Below are positions 8,940-15,290 of a stretch of DNA of 42,085 nt, in pieces. This DNA is from Solirubrobacteraceae bacterium (GTDB taxonomy: Bacteria; Actinomycetota; Thermoleophilia; Solirubrobacterales; Solirubrobacteraceae). The notes beneath the pieces are model-generated. The model did not search any database, was not told where the DNA came from, and worked only from the letters and a program-made list of their open reading frames with translations. The stretch lies in the NCBI GenBank assembly GCA_025934395.1, contig JAICYC010000020.1:1-42085 (forward strand), in the 5' to 3' direction. The position numbers and the translations under genes are program-made. Position 1 is the stretch's first letter. Each line of letters opens with the position of its first letter.

Positions 8940-9761
8940 TCAGCCGCGCGAGCCGAGCGCGGCGAGGAGCGCCTCCAGCTCCTCCACGACGTCCCCCCGC
9001 AGCCGCACGCAGGCGATCTCGTCGAGCGGCGTGGGACCCTGCGTGAGGATCGCCACCGCACCGCCGCGCTCGCGTGTGAGCGTCGGCAACCCCGCCACGG
9101 GGTGCACCTCGAGCGAGCTGCCGATGCACAGCAGCAGGTCGGCTCCTTCGCACAGCTCGCGCGCACGGGCGAACGCGGCCTGCGGCAGCAGCTCGCCGAA
9201 CAGGACCACGTCGGGCTTGAGCGGCTCGCGGCAGGCCTCGCACCGCGGCACCCCGTCGGGCTCGGAGGCGATCCGCGCACGTGCCTGCTCGAGCGCGATC
9301 GCCTCGCCGCAGCCGAGGCACGAGCTGGTGGCGATGCTGCCGTGCACCTCCACGAGCTCGCGGGTGCCCGCACGGCGATGGAGCATGTCGACGTTCTGCG
9401 TGATCACGCCGTCGAGCAGCCCGCGGCGCTCGAGCTCGGCGAGCGCGGCGTGGGCGCCGTTGGGACGCTTCTCGGTCAGGCTCGCGAAGCGCTCGCCGTA
9501 GAAGCCCCAGAAGCGCGCGGGGTCGGCGCGGAACGCGTCGATGTGCGCGACCTCGGTCGGGTCCACGCGCTCCCACAGGCCCGTCCCGGGTGACCGGAAG
9601 TCGGGGATCCCGGAGGGCACCGAGATCCCTGCGCCGGTGAGCGCCACGACCGAGCCCGCCTCCCGGATCAGCGCTGCGAGCCGCCCGGTCGCCCGGCCGT
9701 CGGGGGACAGGGTCCCGGCCGGCGCACAGGCGCGGCCGGCGATCGTCTCGGCCCCCGGCAA
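8940..9761 (-). CDS. SIR2-family NAD-dependent protein deacylase
   Basis: Removes acyl groups from lysines using NAD. The Rossmann part shows ALTGAGISVPSGIPDFRSPGTGLW (positions about 39-62), TQNVDMLHRRAG with the NAD-contacting Gln-Asn-Asp, and the catalytic His in VEVHGS. The zinc ribbon has CLGC and CEAC pairs, and IGSSLEVHPVAGLP follows. Length 273 matches bacterial sirtuins. The start is TTG at 9761, 1 bp from the stop of the upstream beta-oxidation gene, so the two are almost certainly cotranscribed. Acetyl- or acyl-CoA-linked control of the beta-oxidation enzyme by deacylation is an attractive inference. The first about 25 residues are not conserved in type and a later start is possible. 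Confidence 0.9.
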   Translation of the reverse strand: MPGAETIAGRACAPAGTLSPDGRATGRLAALIREAGSVVALTGAGISVPSGIPDFRSPGTGLWERVDPTEVAHIDAFRADPARFWGFYGERFASLTEKRPNGAHAALAELERRGLLDGVITQNVDMLHRRAGTRELVEVHGSIATSSCLGCGEAIALEQARARIASEPDGVPRCEACREPLKPDVVLFGELLPQAAFARARELCEGADLLLCIGSSLEVHPVAGLPTLTRERGGAVAILTQGPTPLDEIACVRLRGDVVEELEALLAALGSRG

Positions 9762-9762
9762 C

Positions 9763-11769
9763 TCAGCTGCCCTTGAACGCGGGCTCGCGTTTGCCGAGGA
9801 ACGCGGCGATCCCCTCCTTGGCGTCGCCGCTGGCGAAGACCTCGGCGAACGCGCGCTTCTCCTCCTCGACGCCCTGGTCGAGGTCGCCCGCGCCGGAGAC
9901 CCGCTTGATCTGGGCGACGGCGAGCGGCGCCTGGCGGGCGAGCTTGCGTGCCCACGCGAGCGCCGTGTCGAGCAGCTCGTGATCGTCCACGAGCCGGCTG
10001 GCGAGGCCCAGCTCGAACGCTTCGTCGGCGAGCACGGGGTCGCCGACGAGGTTCATCTCGAGCGCCTTGCTCGTGCCGACCAACCGCGGCAGCCGTTGCG
10101 TGCCACCGAAGCCCGGGATGATGCCGAGCTTGATCTCGGGCTGGCCGAACGTCGCGGAGCGTGCGGCGATCCGCACGTCGCACGCCATCGCGAGCTCGCA
10201 GCCCCCGCCGAACGCGAGGCCGTTCACGGCAGCGATCGTCACGACGGGGCCCTCGCCGAGCTCTTTGAAGAGCGCGTGGGCACCGTCGATCAGCGCGGCG
10301 CCCGAGGTCTCGTCCATCGAGGTGAACGCCTTGATGTCAGCCCCTGCGCAGAACAGGAACGGGTTCGAGGACGCGATCACGAGCGCGCGCACGCCGGCGC
10401 CCTTGGCCTTGTCGTAGACCTTGCGGAGATCCTCGACCACCTGCGGCGAGATCGAGTTCATCTGGCCGTTGGCGAGCCACGCGATCGCCACGCCGTCGGC
10501 GCGCGTCTCGAGCTTGATCACCTCGGCGGGCTGCTCGGCATCAGGCTGCGGGTAGGCATAGAAGCCCTGGCCCGTCTTCTGCCCGAGCCGCCCCTGGGCG
10601 ACGAGCCGTCGCAGGATCGTGGGCGGCTGGAAGCGCTCGCCGTAGCGCTCCTGCGCGTTCTCCATCCGCTCGAGGATCGTGTCGAGGCCCTCGCTGTCGG
10701 CCTTCATGAACGGGGGCATGAGGCCGCGGCGGGGATCGAGCCCCGCGCCCGCCATCATCCCGAAGTCGATGTCGCGGTGGGTGGCGACGCCCTCCTCGAG
10801 CACGAGGCACGCCTCGATCAGCGTCTTGAGGCTGAGCATCTCCACGAGCTCGGCCACGTCGGGCTCGTTCTTGCCGTCGATGTTGGGCTCGCCCTGGGGG
10901 TCGTAGAACCCGTTGCCGCCGGTCTTCGCGCCGAGCTTGCCGTCGGCGACCAGCTTCTGCATCCCCTTGGGCACGTAGAAGCGTTCCTCGCCGTAGGAGT
11001 CGACGAGGTGCTCGGCGACGTGCAGGACCGTGTCGAGCCCGAGCAGGTTCACGAGGTAGTACGGGCCCACGGGGACCACACCGGCCGCGCCGACGCCCTC
11101 GTCGATCGCTTTGATCGAGAGGTCCTTCTCCTCCTGCTCGCGCCAGACCTCGGAGATCCCCGAGTTGAGGATCCGGTTGACCACGAAACCGGGAACCTCG
11201 GCGCAGGTGATCGGCTGCTTGCGGATCGCCTGCGCGAACGTGAGCGCGGCGGTGACGGTCTCCGCGGAGGTCTCTTCGCCCTCCACGATCTCCACGAGCG
11301 GCATGATCGAGGCGGGATAGAAGTAGTGGAAGCCGATCACCTTCTCCGCCCGCAGCGTCGCTTCGCCCATCTCGGTGATCGAGAGCGAGGAGGTGTTCGA
11401 GGCGAGGATCGCGTGGCCGGGCGTGGCAGCATCGAGCTCGGCGAACACGGCCTGCTTGATGTCCATCCGCTCGGGCACCGCCTCGACGACGAAGTCGACG
11501 TCCCCGAAGCCCTCGTAGGAGGTGGTGCCGTGGATCCGGCCGAGGATCTCCTCGATCTGCGCATCGGCCTGCTCGGCGGTGATCCTGCCCTTCTCGGCGA
11601 GTTTGCCCACCTGTCCGGAGGTGACGTTCCGCGCCTCCTCGAGGCCCGCCTGCACGAGCGTCTCGTCGATGTCCTTGAGCACCACGGGGATCCCCGCGGC
11701 GGCGATCGTCTGGGCGATCTGGCCGCCCATCGTCCCTGCACCCACCACAGCGGCCTTGAACACGAACAT
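9763..11769 (-). CDS. 3-hydroxyacyl-CoA dehydrogenase / enoyl-CoA hydratase fusion (dehydrogenase first)
   Basis: A bifunctional fatty-acid beta-oxidation enzyme of 668 residues. The N-terminal NAD-binding Rossmann domain starts VVGAGTMGGQIAQTIAAAG. The dehydrogenase active site is seen as IGFHYFYPASIMPLVEIVEG (His/Glu dyad), with two C-terminal dehydrogenase helical domains to about residue 395. The C-terminal about 250 residues form an enoyl-CoA hydratase: oxyanion-hole segment FCAGADIKAF, AAVNGLAFGGGCELAMACD, and both catalytic Glu (GGCEL, FGQPEIKLG). The domain order is the reverse of E. coli FadB/FadJ and resembles the archaeal and some actinobacterial fusions. ATG 11769 has the Shine-Dalgarno AAGGAGA 7 nt upstream and a TAGGCT -10 box further up. 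The sirtuin follows 1 bp after its stop. Confidence 0.93.
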   Translation of the reverse strand: MFVFKAAVVGAGTMGGQIAQTIAAAGIPVVLKDIDETLVQAGLEEARNVTSGQVGKLAEKGRITAEQADAQIEEILGRIHGTTSYEGFGDVDFVVEAVPERMDIKQAVFAELDAATPGHAILASNTSSLSITEMGEATLRAEKVIGFHYFYPASIMPLVEIVEGEETSAETVTAALTFAQAIRKQPITCAEVPGFVVNRILNSGISEVWREQEEKDLSIKAIDEGVGAAGVVPVGPYYLVNLLGLDTVLHVAEHLVDSYGEERFYVPKGMQKLVADGKLGAKTGGNGFYDPQGEPNIDGKNEPDVAELVEMLSLKTLIEACLVLEEGVATHRDIDFGMMAGAGLDPRRGLMPPFMKADSEGLDTILERMENAQERYGERFQPPTILRRLVAQGRLGQKTGQGFYAYPQPDAEQPAEVIKLETRADGVAIAWLANGQMNSISPQVVEDLRKVYDKAKGAGVRALVIASSNPFLFCAGADIKAFTSMDETSGAALIDGAHALFKELGEGPVVTIAAVNGLAFGGGCELAMACDVRIAARSATFGQPEIKLGIIPGFGGTQRLPRLVGTSKALEMNLVGDPVLADEAFELGLASRLVDDHELLDTALAWARKLARQAPLAVAQIKRVSGAGDLDQGVEEEKRAFAEVFASGDAKEGIAAFLGKREPAFKGS

Positions 11770-11799
11770 GCTTGAGTCTCCTTGCTGGATCGACGCGGG

Positions 11800-11805
11800 A
11801 GCCTA
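11800..11805 (-). promoter_or_regulatory. -10 box (TAGGCT) of the hydroxyacyl-CoA dehydrogenase/sirtuin operon
   Basis: TAGGCT on the minus strand lies 30 nt before the ATG at 11769, with an AAGGAGA Shine-Dalgarno in between. This would give a short leadered mRNA, unlike the leaderless genes nearby. Confidence 0.4.
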
Positions 11806-11873
11806 GCGGGCCGCACCTCTCGGCCCCGTCGCGGGTTGCAATGGTCACACGAGCTGGGGGTAGGGAGAAGAAC

Positions 11874-12863
11874 ATGAGCACGAGATCGATACGACAGACC
11901 CGAGCGCTGCGCGCAGGACCGCGGCGAGCGCGCGTGCTGCTGGCGGCCGCGGCCGCCATCGCGAGCACGCTCGTGGCCGTTCCGGCGGCACACGCCGCCA
12001 CACCGCCCTCGGTGACCACCGGTGGGGCGACGAGCGTGACCTACGCCACGGCGACGCTCCACGGCTCCGTGAACCCGCAGGCCAGCAACACCTCCTACTA
12101 CTTCCAGTACGGGCTGACCCGCCAGTACGGCGGCCAGACGGCGATCGCCGACGCGGGCGCGGGCACGAAATCGGTCCCGGTCGCCCTCGCGATCTCGGGC
12201 CTGCAGCCGCTGAGCGTGTACCACTACCGCCTCGTCGCCGTGAACGCCGCGGGCGCGACGATCGGCAAAGACCAGAGGCTGCTCACCAAGCGCGTTCCGC
12301 TGTCGCTGGCGATCCTCGTCTCGCCCAACCCGCTCACCTTCGGCGGCACCGCGACGGTGCAGGGCACGCTGTCGGGCACCGGCAACGCCAGCCGCCAGGT
12401 CGTGCTCCAGGCGAACGCGTTCCCGTTCACCGCGGGCTTCGTGCCGCTGGGCAACCCAGAGGTCACTACCTCGACCGGCAGCTTCTCGTTCCCCGTGGTG
12501 GGTCTCGCACAGGTGACGCAGTTCCGTGTCGTCACCAACACCAACCCGCCCGTGATCAGCCCGGTCGCCACCGAGAACGTGGCCGTGCGGGTGGTGAGCC
12601 ACATCAGACGCACACGGCGTCACGGTTTCGCGCGCTTCTTCGGCACCGTGACCCCCGCCGAGCCCGGGATGCAGGTGGGCGTGCTGCGGACCGTGCGCGG
12701 CCGCGGGGTGCTCGCAGGCGGCACGGTGCTCCGGCCGTTGAGCGCGACCAGCTCGGGCTTCAGCAAGATCGTGCGCGTGCACCGCGGCGTCTACCGCGTG
12801 CTCGTACGGGTCACGACGGGCGCGCAGGTGTCGGCGTACGGGCAGCCTCTGGTGATCCGCTAG
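11874..12863 (+). CDS. Secreted Fn3-like/Ig-like repeat protein, unknown function
   Basis: A 329-residue exported protein. The twin-Arg-containing basic N-terminus is followed by a hydrophobic stretch and an AHAA-type signal peptidase I site near residue 42. Residues about 45-140 look like a fibronectin type III-type domain of the kind common in actinobacterial surface proteins (YATATLHGSVNPQASNTSYYFQYG...YHYRLVAVNAAG). Residues about 145-235 and 240-329 appear to be further beta-rich domains (NPLTFGGTATVQGTLSG; GFARFFGTVTPAEPGMQVGV). No enzymatic motif is seen, so a surface or adhesive role is inferred. ATG 11874 is preceded by GGGGGTAGGGAGAAG, a strong ribosome binding site. It ends at a large palindrome shared with the convergent acyl-CoA dehydrogenase. 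Confidence 0.85.
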   Translation: MSTRSIRQTRALRAGPRRARVLLAAAAAIASTLVAVPAAHAATPPSVTTGGATSVTYATATLHGSVNPQASNTSYYFQYGLTRQYGGQTAIADAGAGTKSVPVALAISGLQPLSVYHYRLVAVNAAGATIGKDQRLLTKRVPLSLAILVSPNPLTFGGTATVQGTLSGTGNASRQVVLQANAFPFTAGFVPLGNPEVTTSTGSFSFPVVGLAQVTQFRVVTNTNPPVISPVATENVAVRVVSHIRRTRRHGFARFFGTVTPAEPGMQVGVLRTVRGRGVLAGGTVLRPLSATSSGFSKIVRVHRGVYRVLVRVTTGAQVSAYGQPLVIR

Positions 12864-12904
12864 CGGCCGGGCGCGGGGCGAGGGCGCCCCGAGATCGGCA
12901 AGCC

Positions 12905-12932
12905 CCGGGAGGGCCGGATCCGGCCCTCCCGG
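12905..12932. terminator. 28-bp perfect palindrome, probable bidirectional terminator
   Basis: Positions 12905-12932 read the same on both strands (left arm CCGGGAGGGCCGGA). They lie in the 75-bp gap between the convergent secreted-protein gene (stop 12863) and the acyl-CoA dehydrogenase gene (stop 12939). RNA from either strand can form a very GC-rich hairpin. No T-tract follows, as is usual in GC-rich actinobacteria. Confidence 0.6.
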
Positions 12933-12938
12933 CGCGCC

Positions 12939-14111
12939 CTACGCCGGAACTGCGGTGGGCTCCTCCACCCTCCGCGGCAGCAGCGTTTCGCGCGCGATCA
13001 CGAGCCGCTGGATCTGCGAGGTGCCCTCGTAGAGCTGCATGATCTTCGCGTCGCGGAACAGCTTCTCCACGGGGTACTCCTTGATGAAGCCGTAGCCGCC
13101 GTAGACCTGGACGGCGTCGGTTGCCACCTTCATTGCGGTGTCCGCCGCGAAGCGCTTGGCGTGCGAGGAGACGAGCGTGTTGCGTTCGCCGTTGTCGAGC
13201 ATCGCCGCGGACTTCCACGTGAGCAGCCGGGCCGCTTCGACCTCGGTGGCCATGTCGGCGATCATGAACTGGATCGCCTGGTGCATCGCGATCGGCACGC
13301 CGAACTGGACGCGTTCCTTGGCGTAGTCCACGGCGAACTCCATCGCCGCGCGCGCGATCCCGGTGGCCATCGCCGCCACGCCCGGACGCGTGCGGTCGAG
13401 CGTCATCATCGCGAGCTTGAAGCCCTTGTTCTCCTCGCCGAGCAGGTTCTCCGCGGGGACCTCCACGTCGTTGAAGGAGATCGTCGCGGTGTTGGAGGCA
13501 CGCTGCCCGAGCTTGTCCTCCTTCTTGTCCACCACCACGCCCCAGTCGCGCTCCACGACGAACGCCGAGATGCCGCGGTGCCCCGCGTCCTTGTCGGTCT
13601 TCGCGTACACCGTGTAGAAGTCCGCATAGCCGCCGTTGGTGATGAAGCACTTCGAGCCGTTGATGACGTACTTGTCACCCTTCTTGACGGCGGTGGTGCG
13701 CATGCCGGACACGTCGGAGCCGGCGTCCGGCTCGGTCAGGCAGAACGACGCCAGCTTCGGCGATTCGGTGAGCGCGCCCAGGTACTTCTTCTTGACCTCC
13801 TCGGAGCCGCCCAGCGCGATCGGCGCGGTGGCGAGGCCGTTGCAGCCGAGCGAGGTCTGGATGCCCGAGCAGCCCCAAGAGAGCTCCTCCTCGATCAGGC
13901 AGCCGTCGAGGTAGCTCGCGCCCGCCCCGCCGTACTCCTCCTCGATGTGGCTGTTCATCAGGCCCACATCCCAGGCCTTCTGGATGATGTCTTCGGGCCA
14001 CTGGCCCGACTTGTCGTACTCCCAGGCGACCGGGCGGATCTCTTTGACAGCGAAGTCGTGCGCCATCTCGCGCAGGTTCTTCTGCTCGTCTGTGAGCGTG
14101 AATTCGACCAT
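12939..14111 (-). CDS. Acyl-CoA dehydrogenase
   Basis: An FAD enzyme that introduces the alpha-beta double bond into acyl-CoA, the first beta-oxidation step. The 390-residue protein has N-terminal helices (FTLTDEQKNLREMAHDFA), the middle beta-domain signature FCLTEPDAGSDVSGMRTTA, and FITNGGYADFY. The C-terminal helical domain has DAVQVYGGYGFIKEYPVEKLFRD and the catalytic Glu in LYEGTSQIQR. ATG 14111 is chosen over the upstream in-frame codon because AGGAG lies 9 nt before it and the conserved N-terminus begins there. The promoter has a TetR-type palindrome. It complements the bifunctional enzyme at 9763-11769, though on a separate transcript. Confidence 0.94.
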   Translation of the reverse strand: MVEFTLTDEQKNLREMAHDFAVKEIRPVAWEYDKSGQWPEDIIQKAWDVGLMNSHIEEEYGGAGASYLDGCLIEEELSWGCSGIQTSLGCNGLATAPIALGGSEEVKKKYLGALTESPKLASFCLTEPDAGSDVSGMRTTAVKKGDKYVINGSKCFITNGGYADFYTVYAKTDKDAGHRGISAFVVERDWGVVVDKKEDKLGQRASNTATISFNDVEVPAENLLGEENKGFKLAMMTLDRTRPGVAAMATGIARAAMEFAVDYAKERVQFGVPIAMHQAIQFMIADMATEVEAARLLTWKSAAMLDNGERNTLVSSHAKRFAADTAMKVATDAVQVYGGYGFIKEYPVEKLFRDAKIMQLYEGTSQIQRLVIARETLLPRRVEEPTAVPA

Positions 14112-14140
14112 TCTCGGCTTCTCCTGATGGGTGGCGCAGA

Positions 14141-14146
14141 ACACTA
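14141..14146 (-). promoter_or_regulatory. -10 box (TAGTGT) of the acyl-CoA dehydrogenase gene
   Basis: TAGTGT on the minus strand lies immediately downstream of the palindrome at 14147-14166 and 30 nt before ATG 14111, with AGGAG between. Its position puts the palindrome in the -10/-35 spacer. Confidence 0.4.
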
Positions 14147-14166
14147 GATTGACTGGTCAGTCAATC
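14147..14166. promoter_or_regulatory. TetR-family-type operator (GATTGACTG-GT-CAGTCAATC)
   Basis: A 20-bp palindrome with perfect 9-bp arms and a 2-bp centre. The TTGACTG..CAGTCAA form is typical of TetR-family operators that control fatty-acid genes. It lies between the divergent acyl-CoA dehydrogenase gene (start 14111) and the small membrane-protein gene (start 14217), and directly abuts a -10 box for the former. No TetR gene lies in the window, so the regulator is presumably encoded elsewhere. Confidence 0.65.
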
Positions 14167-14216
14167 CCGCCCGCTGAGGGTAGCGGAGCGCTGCCCGATC
14201 GGCAACAATCAGCGCC

Positions 14217-14744
14217 GTGCACAGCCCCATCCCGACGGTCGTGCTCGGGATCTCGGAGAACGGCCTCAGCTTCGTGGTGTTCGGCACGGTGGCGTTCTCG
14301 CTGGTGATGTGCGTGCTGCTGCTCGTCACGCGCGGGAAGGACAGCATGTACGACCAGATCGGCCAGGGCGGCCTCTCGCGCGAAAGCGACTTCGAGGACG
14401 CCGGCGCGAGCGGGAACCACCGGCCGGCGGACTCCGCTGCGGCGGCCGCCGAGCAGGAGCGCGAGGTGCGCCAGATGCTCCACGCACGCAGCGAGCGGCT
14501 CGTGCGCCGCGGGGAGGCGCCGCTCGACATCGACGCAGAGGTCGAGCGCCTGCTCGGCTCGGATGCGCCAGGTCCCGGGGCCGGCGGCGGCGCGGCGGAG
14601 GGGGAGCGCAAACACGACCCCGCGCTCGCCGAGGAGGTCCGCCAGCTCGTCGTCGCGCGCAACGAGCGCCGCGAGCGCCAGGGCCTCGAGCCGCTCGACG
14701 TCGACGCCGAGGTGAAGCGCACGCTGTCCGAGCTCGACCCGTGA
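14217..14744 (+). CDS. Single-pass membrane protein with a duplicated EVRQ...APLDIDAEV motif
   Basis: A 175-residue protein of unknown function. One membrane segment spans about residues 17-38 (FVVFGTVAFSLVMCVLLLVT), followed by a cytoplasmic, charged region. Two copies of a roughly 33-residue helical motif are evident: EVRQMLHARSERLVRRGEAP then LDIDAEVERLL (about 84-114), and EVRQLVVARNERRERQGLEP then LDVDAEVKRTL (about 141-171). The copies are separated by a Gly/Ala linker. The start is GTG at 14217; no strong ribosome binding site is seen. The motif resembles a short paired-helix module, but I cannot assign a function. It is divergent from the acyl-CoA dehydrogenase gene. Confidence 0.8.
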   Translation: MHSPIPTVVLGISENGLSFVVFGTVAFSLVMCVLLLVTRGKDSMYDQIGQGGLSRESDFEDAGASGNHRPADSAAAAAEQEREVRQMLHARSERLVRRGEAPLDIDAEVERLLGSDAPGPGAGGGAAEGERKHDPALAEEVRQLVVARNERRERQGLEPLDVDAEVKRTLSELDP

Positions 14745-14784
14745 TGAGCCCGCCGGGATCGACCACTCACTCGATGGCGTCTGG

Positions 14785-14790
14785 TATGAA
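14785..14790 (+). promoter_or_regulatory. -10 box (TATGAA) of a probable leaderless gene
   Basis: TATGAA ends 6 nt before ATG 14797, with no Shine-Dalgarno in the gap. The last A departs from TANNNT, but the spacing is the same as at hpt, 5143 and 27222. Confidence 0.35.
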
Positions 14791-14796
14791 GCGCCC

Positions 14797-15156
14797 ATGA
14801 CAAGCGTGCGGCGCTTCCAGATCGACGAGCTCACCCTTCGGCCGGGGACGTACTTCAACCCCGAGACCGAGATCATGATCGTCGTCGACGACTCGCCGGA
14901 GGTCGACCACGAGATCTTCGAGAGCGAAGAGCTCGAGAGCACCGAGTGGGTGCTCATCGCCGAGGACATCCCGCTCGACGAGAACCTGCGCGACGACCTC
15001 GTGGAGCGCTTCCAGCGCTCCCACCAGGAGGGCGCCGACATGCTCGACGACGGCGACGACCTCGGCGACGAGGACGAGGACGACGGCGACGGCGACGAGG
15101 ACGAGGACGAGGAGGACGAGCTCGACGGCGTCGAAGAGCTCGGCTTCGAGGAATGA
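14797..15156 (+). CDS. Small protein with a strongly acidic Asp/Glu tail, unknown function
   Basis: A 119-residue soluble protein. Residues 1-75 look folded (RRFQIDELTLRPGTYFNPET, IMIVVDDSPEVD, STEWVLIAEDIPLDENLRDDL). From about residue 78 almost every residue is Asp or Glu with some Gly, an extreme acidic tail like those of DNA-mimic or histone-chaperone-type proteins. No signal peptide or membrane segment is present. No family is recognised. The start is supported by the -10-like box 6 nt upstream. A GC-rich hairpin follows its stop. Confidence 0.8.
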   Translation: MTSVRRFQIDELTLRPGTYFNPETEIMIVVDDSPEVDHEIFESEELESTEWVLIAEDIPLDENLRDDLVERFQRSHQEGADMLDDGDDLGDEDEDDGDGDEDEDEEDELDGVEELGFEE

Positions 15157-15161
15157 GCTCA

Positions 15162-15181
15162 CGGCGGCGTCCCCGCCGCCG
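15162..15181 (+). terminator. GC-rich hairpin after the acidic-tail protein gene
   Basis: A perfect 8-bp stem (CGGCGGCG and CGCCGCCG) with a 4-nt TCCC loop begins 5 bp after the stop at 15156. It lacks a T-tract, so termination is inferred from position and stem stability. Confidence 0.4.
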
Positions 15182-15277
15182 AAACTGACGACGGGCCGGG
15201 CGTGTTAGGAGGGGCGTGGCCGCACCCCCCGAGGCCCCGCGTGCAAGCGCACCTGCGCCCCGCCTCCACGCCGCGCG

Positions 15278-15283
15278 TAGCAT
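15278..15283 (+). promoter_or_regulatory. -10 box (TAGCAT) of the secreted epimerase-like gene
   Basis: TAGCAT ends 7 nt before ATG 15291, with no ribosome binding site between. It supports 15291 as the start over the upstream in-frame GTG at 15216. Confidence 0.45.
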
Positions 15284-15290
15284 CGGCGCG

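Noticed and set aside
9541-11775. 744-codon plus-strand frame opposite the hydroxyacyl-CoA dehydrogenase fusion
   Set aside because: His/Leu/Glu/Arg-rich antisense product with no domain, opposite a clear enzyme.
15216-15290. GTG 15216 as start of the secreted epimerase-like gene
   Set aside because: It would place 25 Pro/Ala-rich residues before the signal peptide, while ATG 15291 begins the signal peptide and has a -10 box 7 nt upstream.
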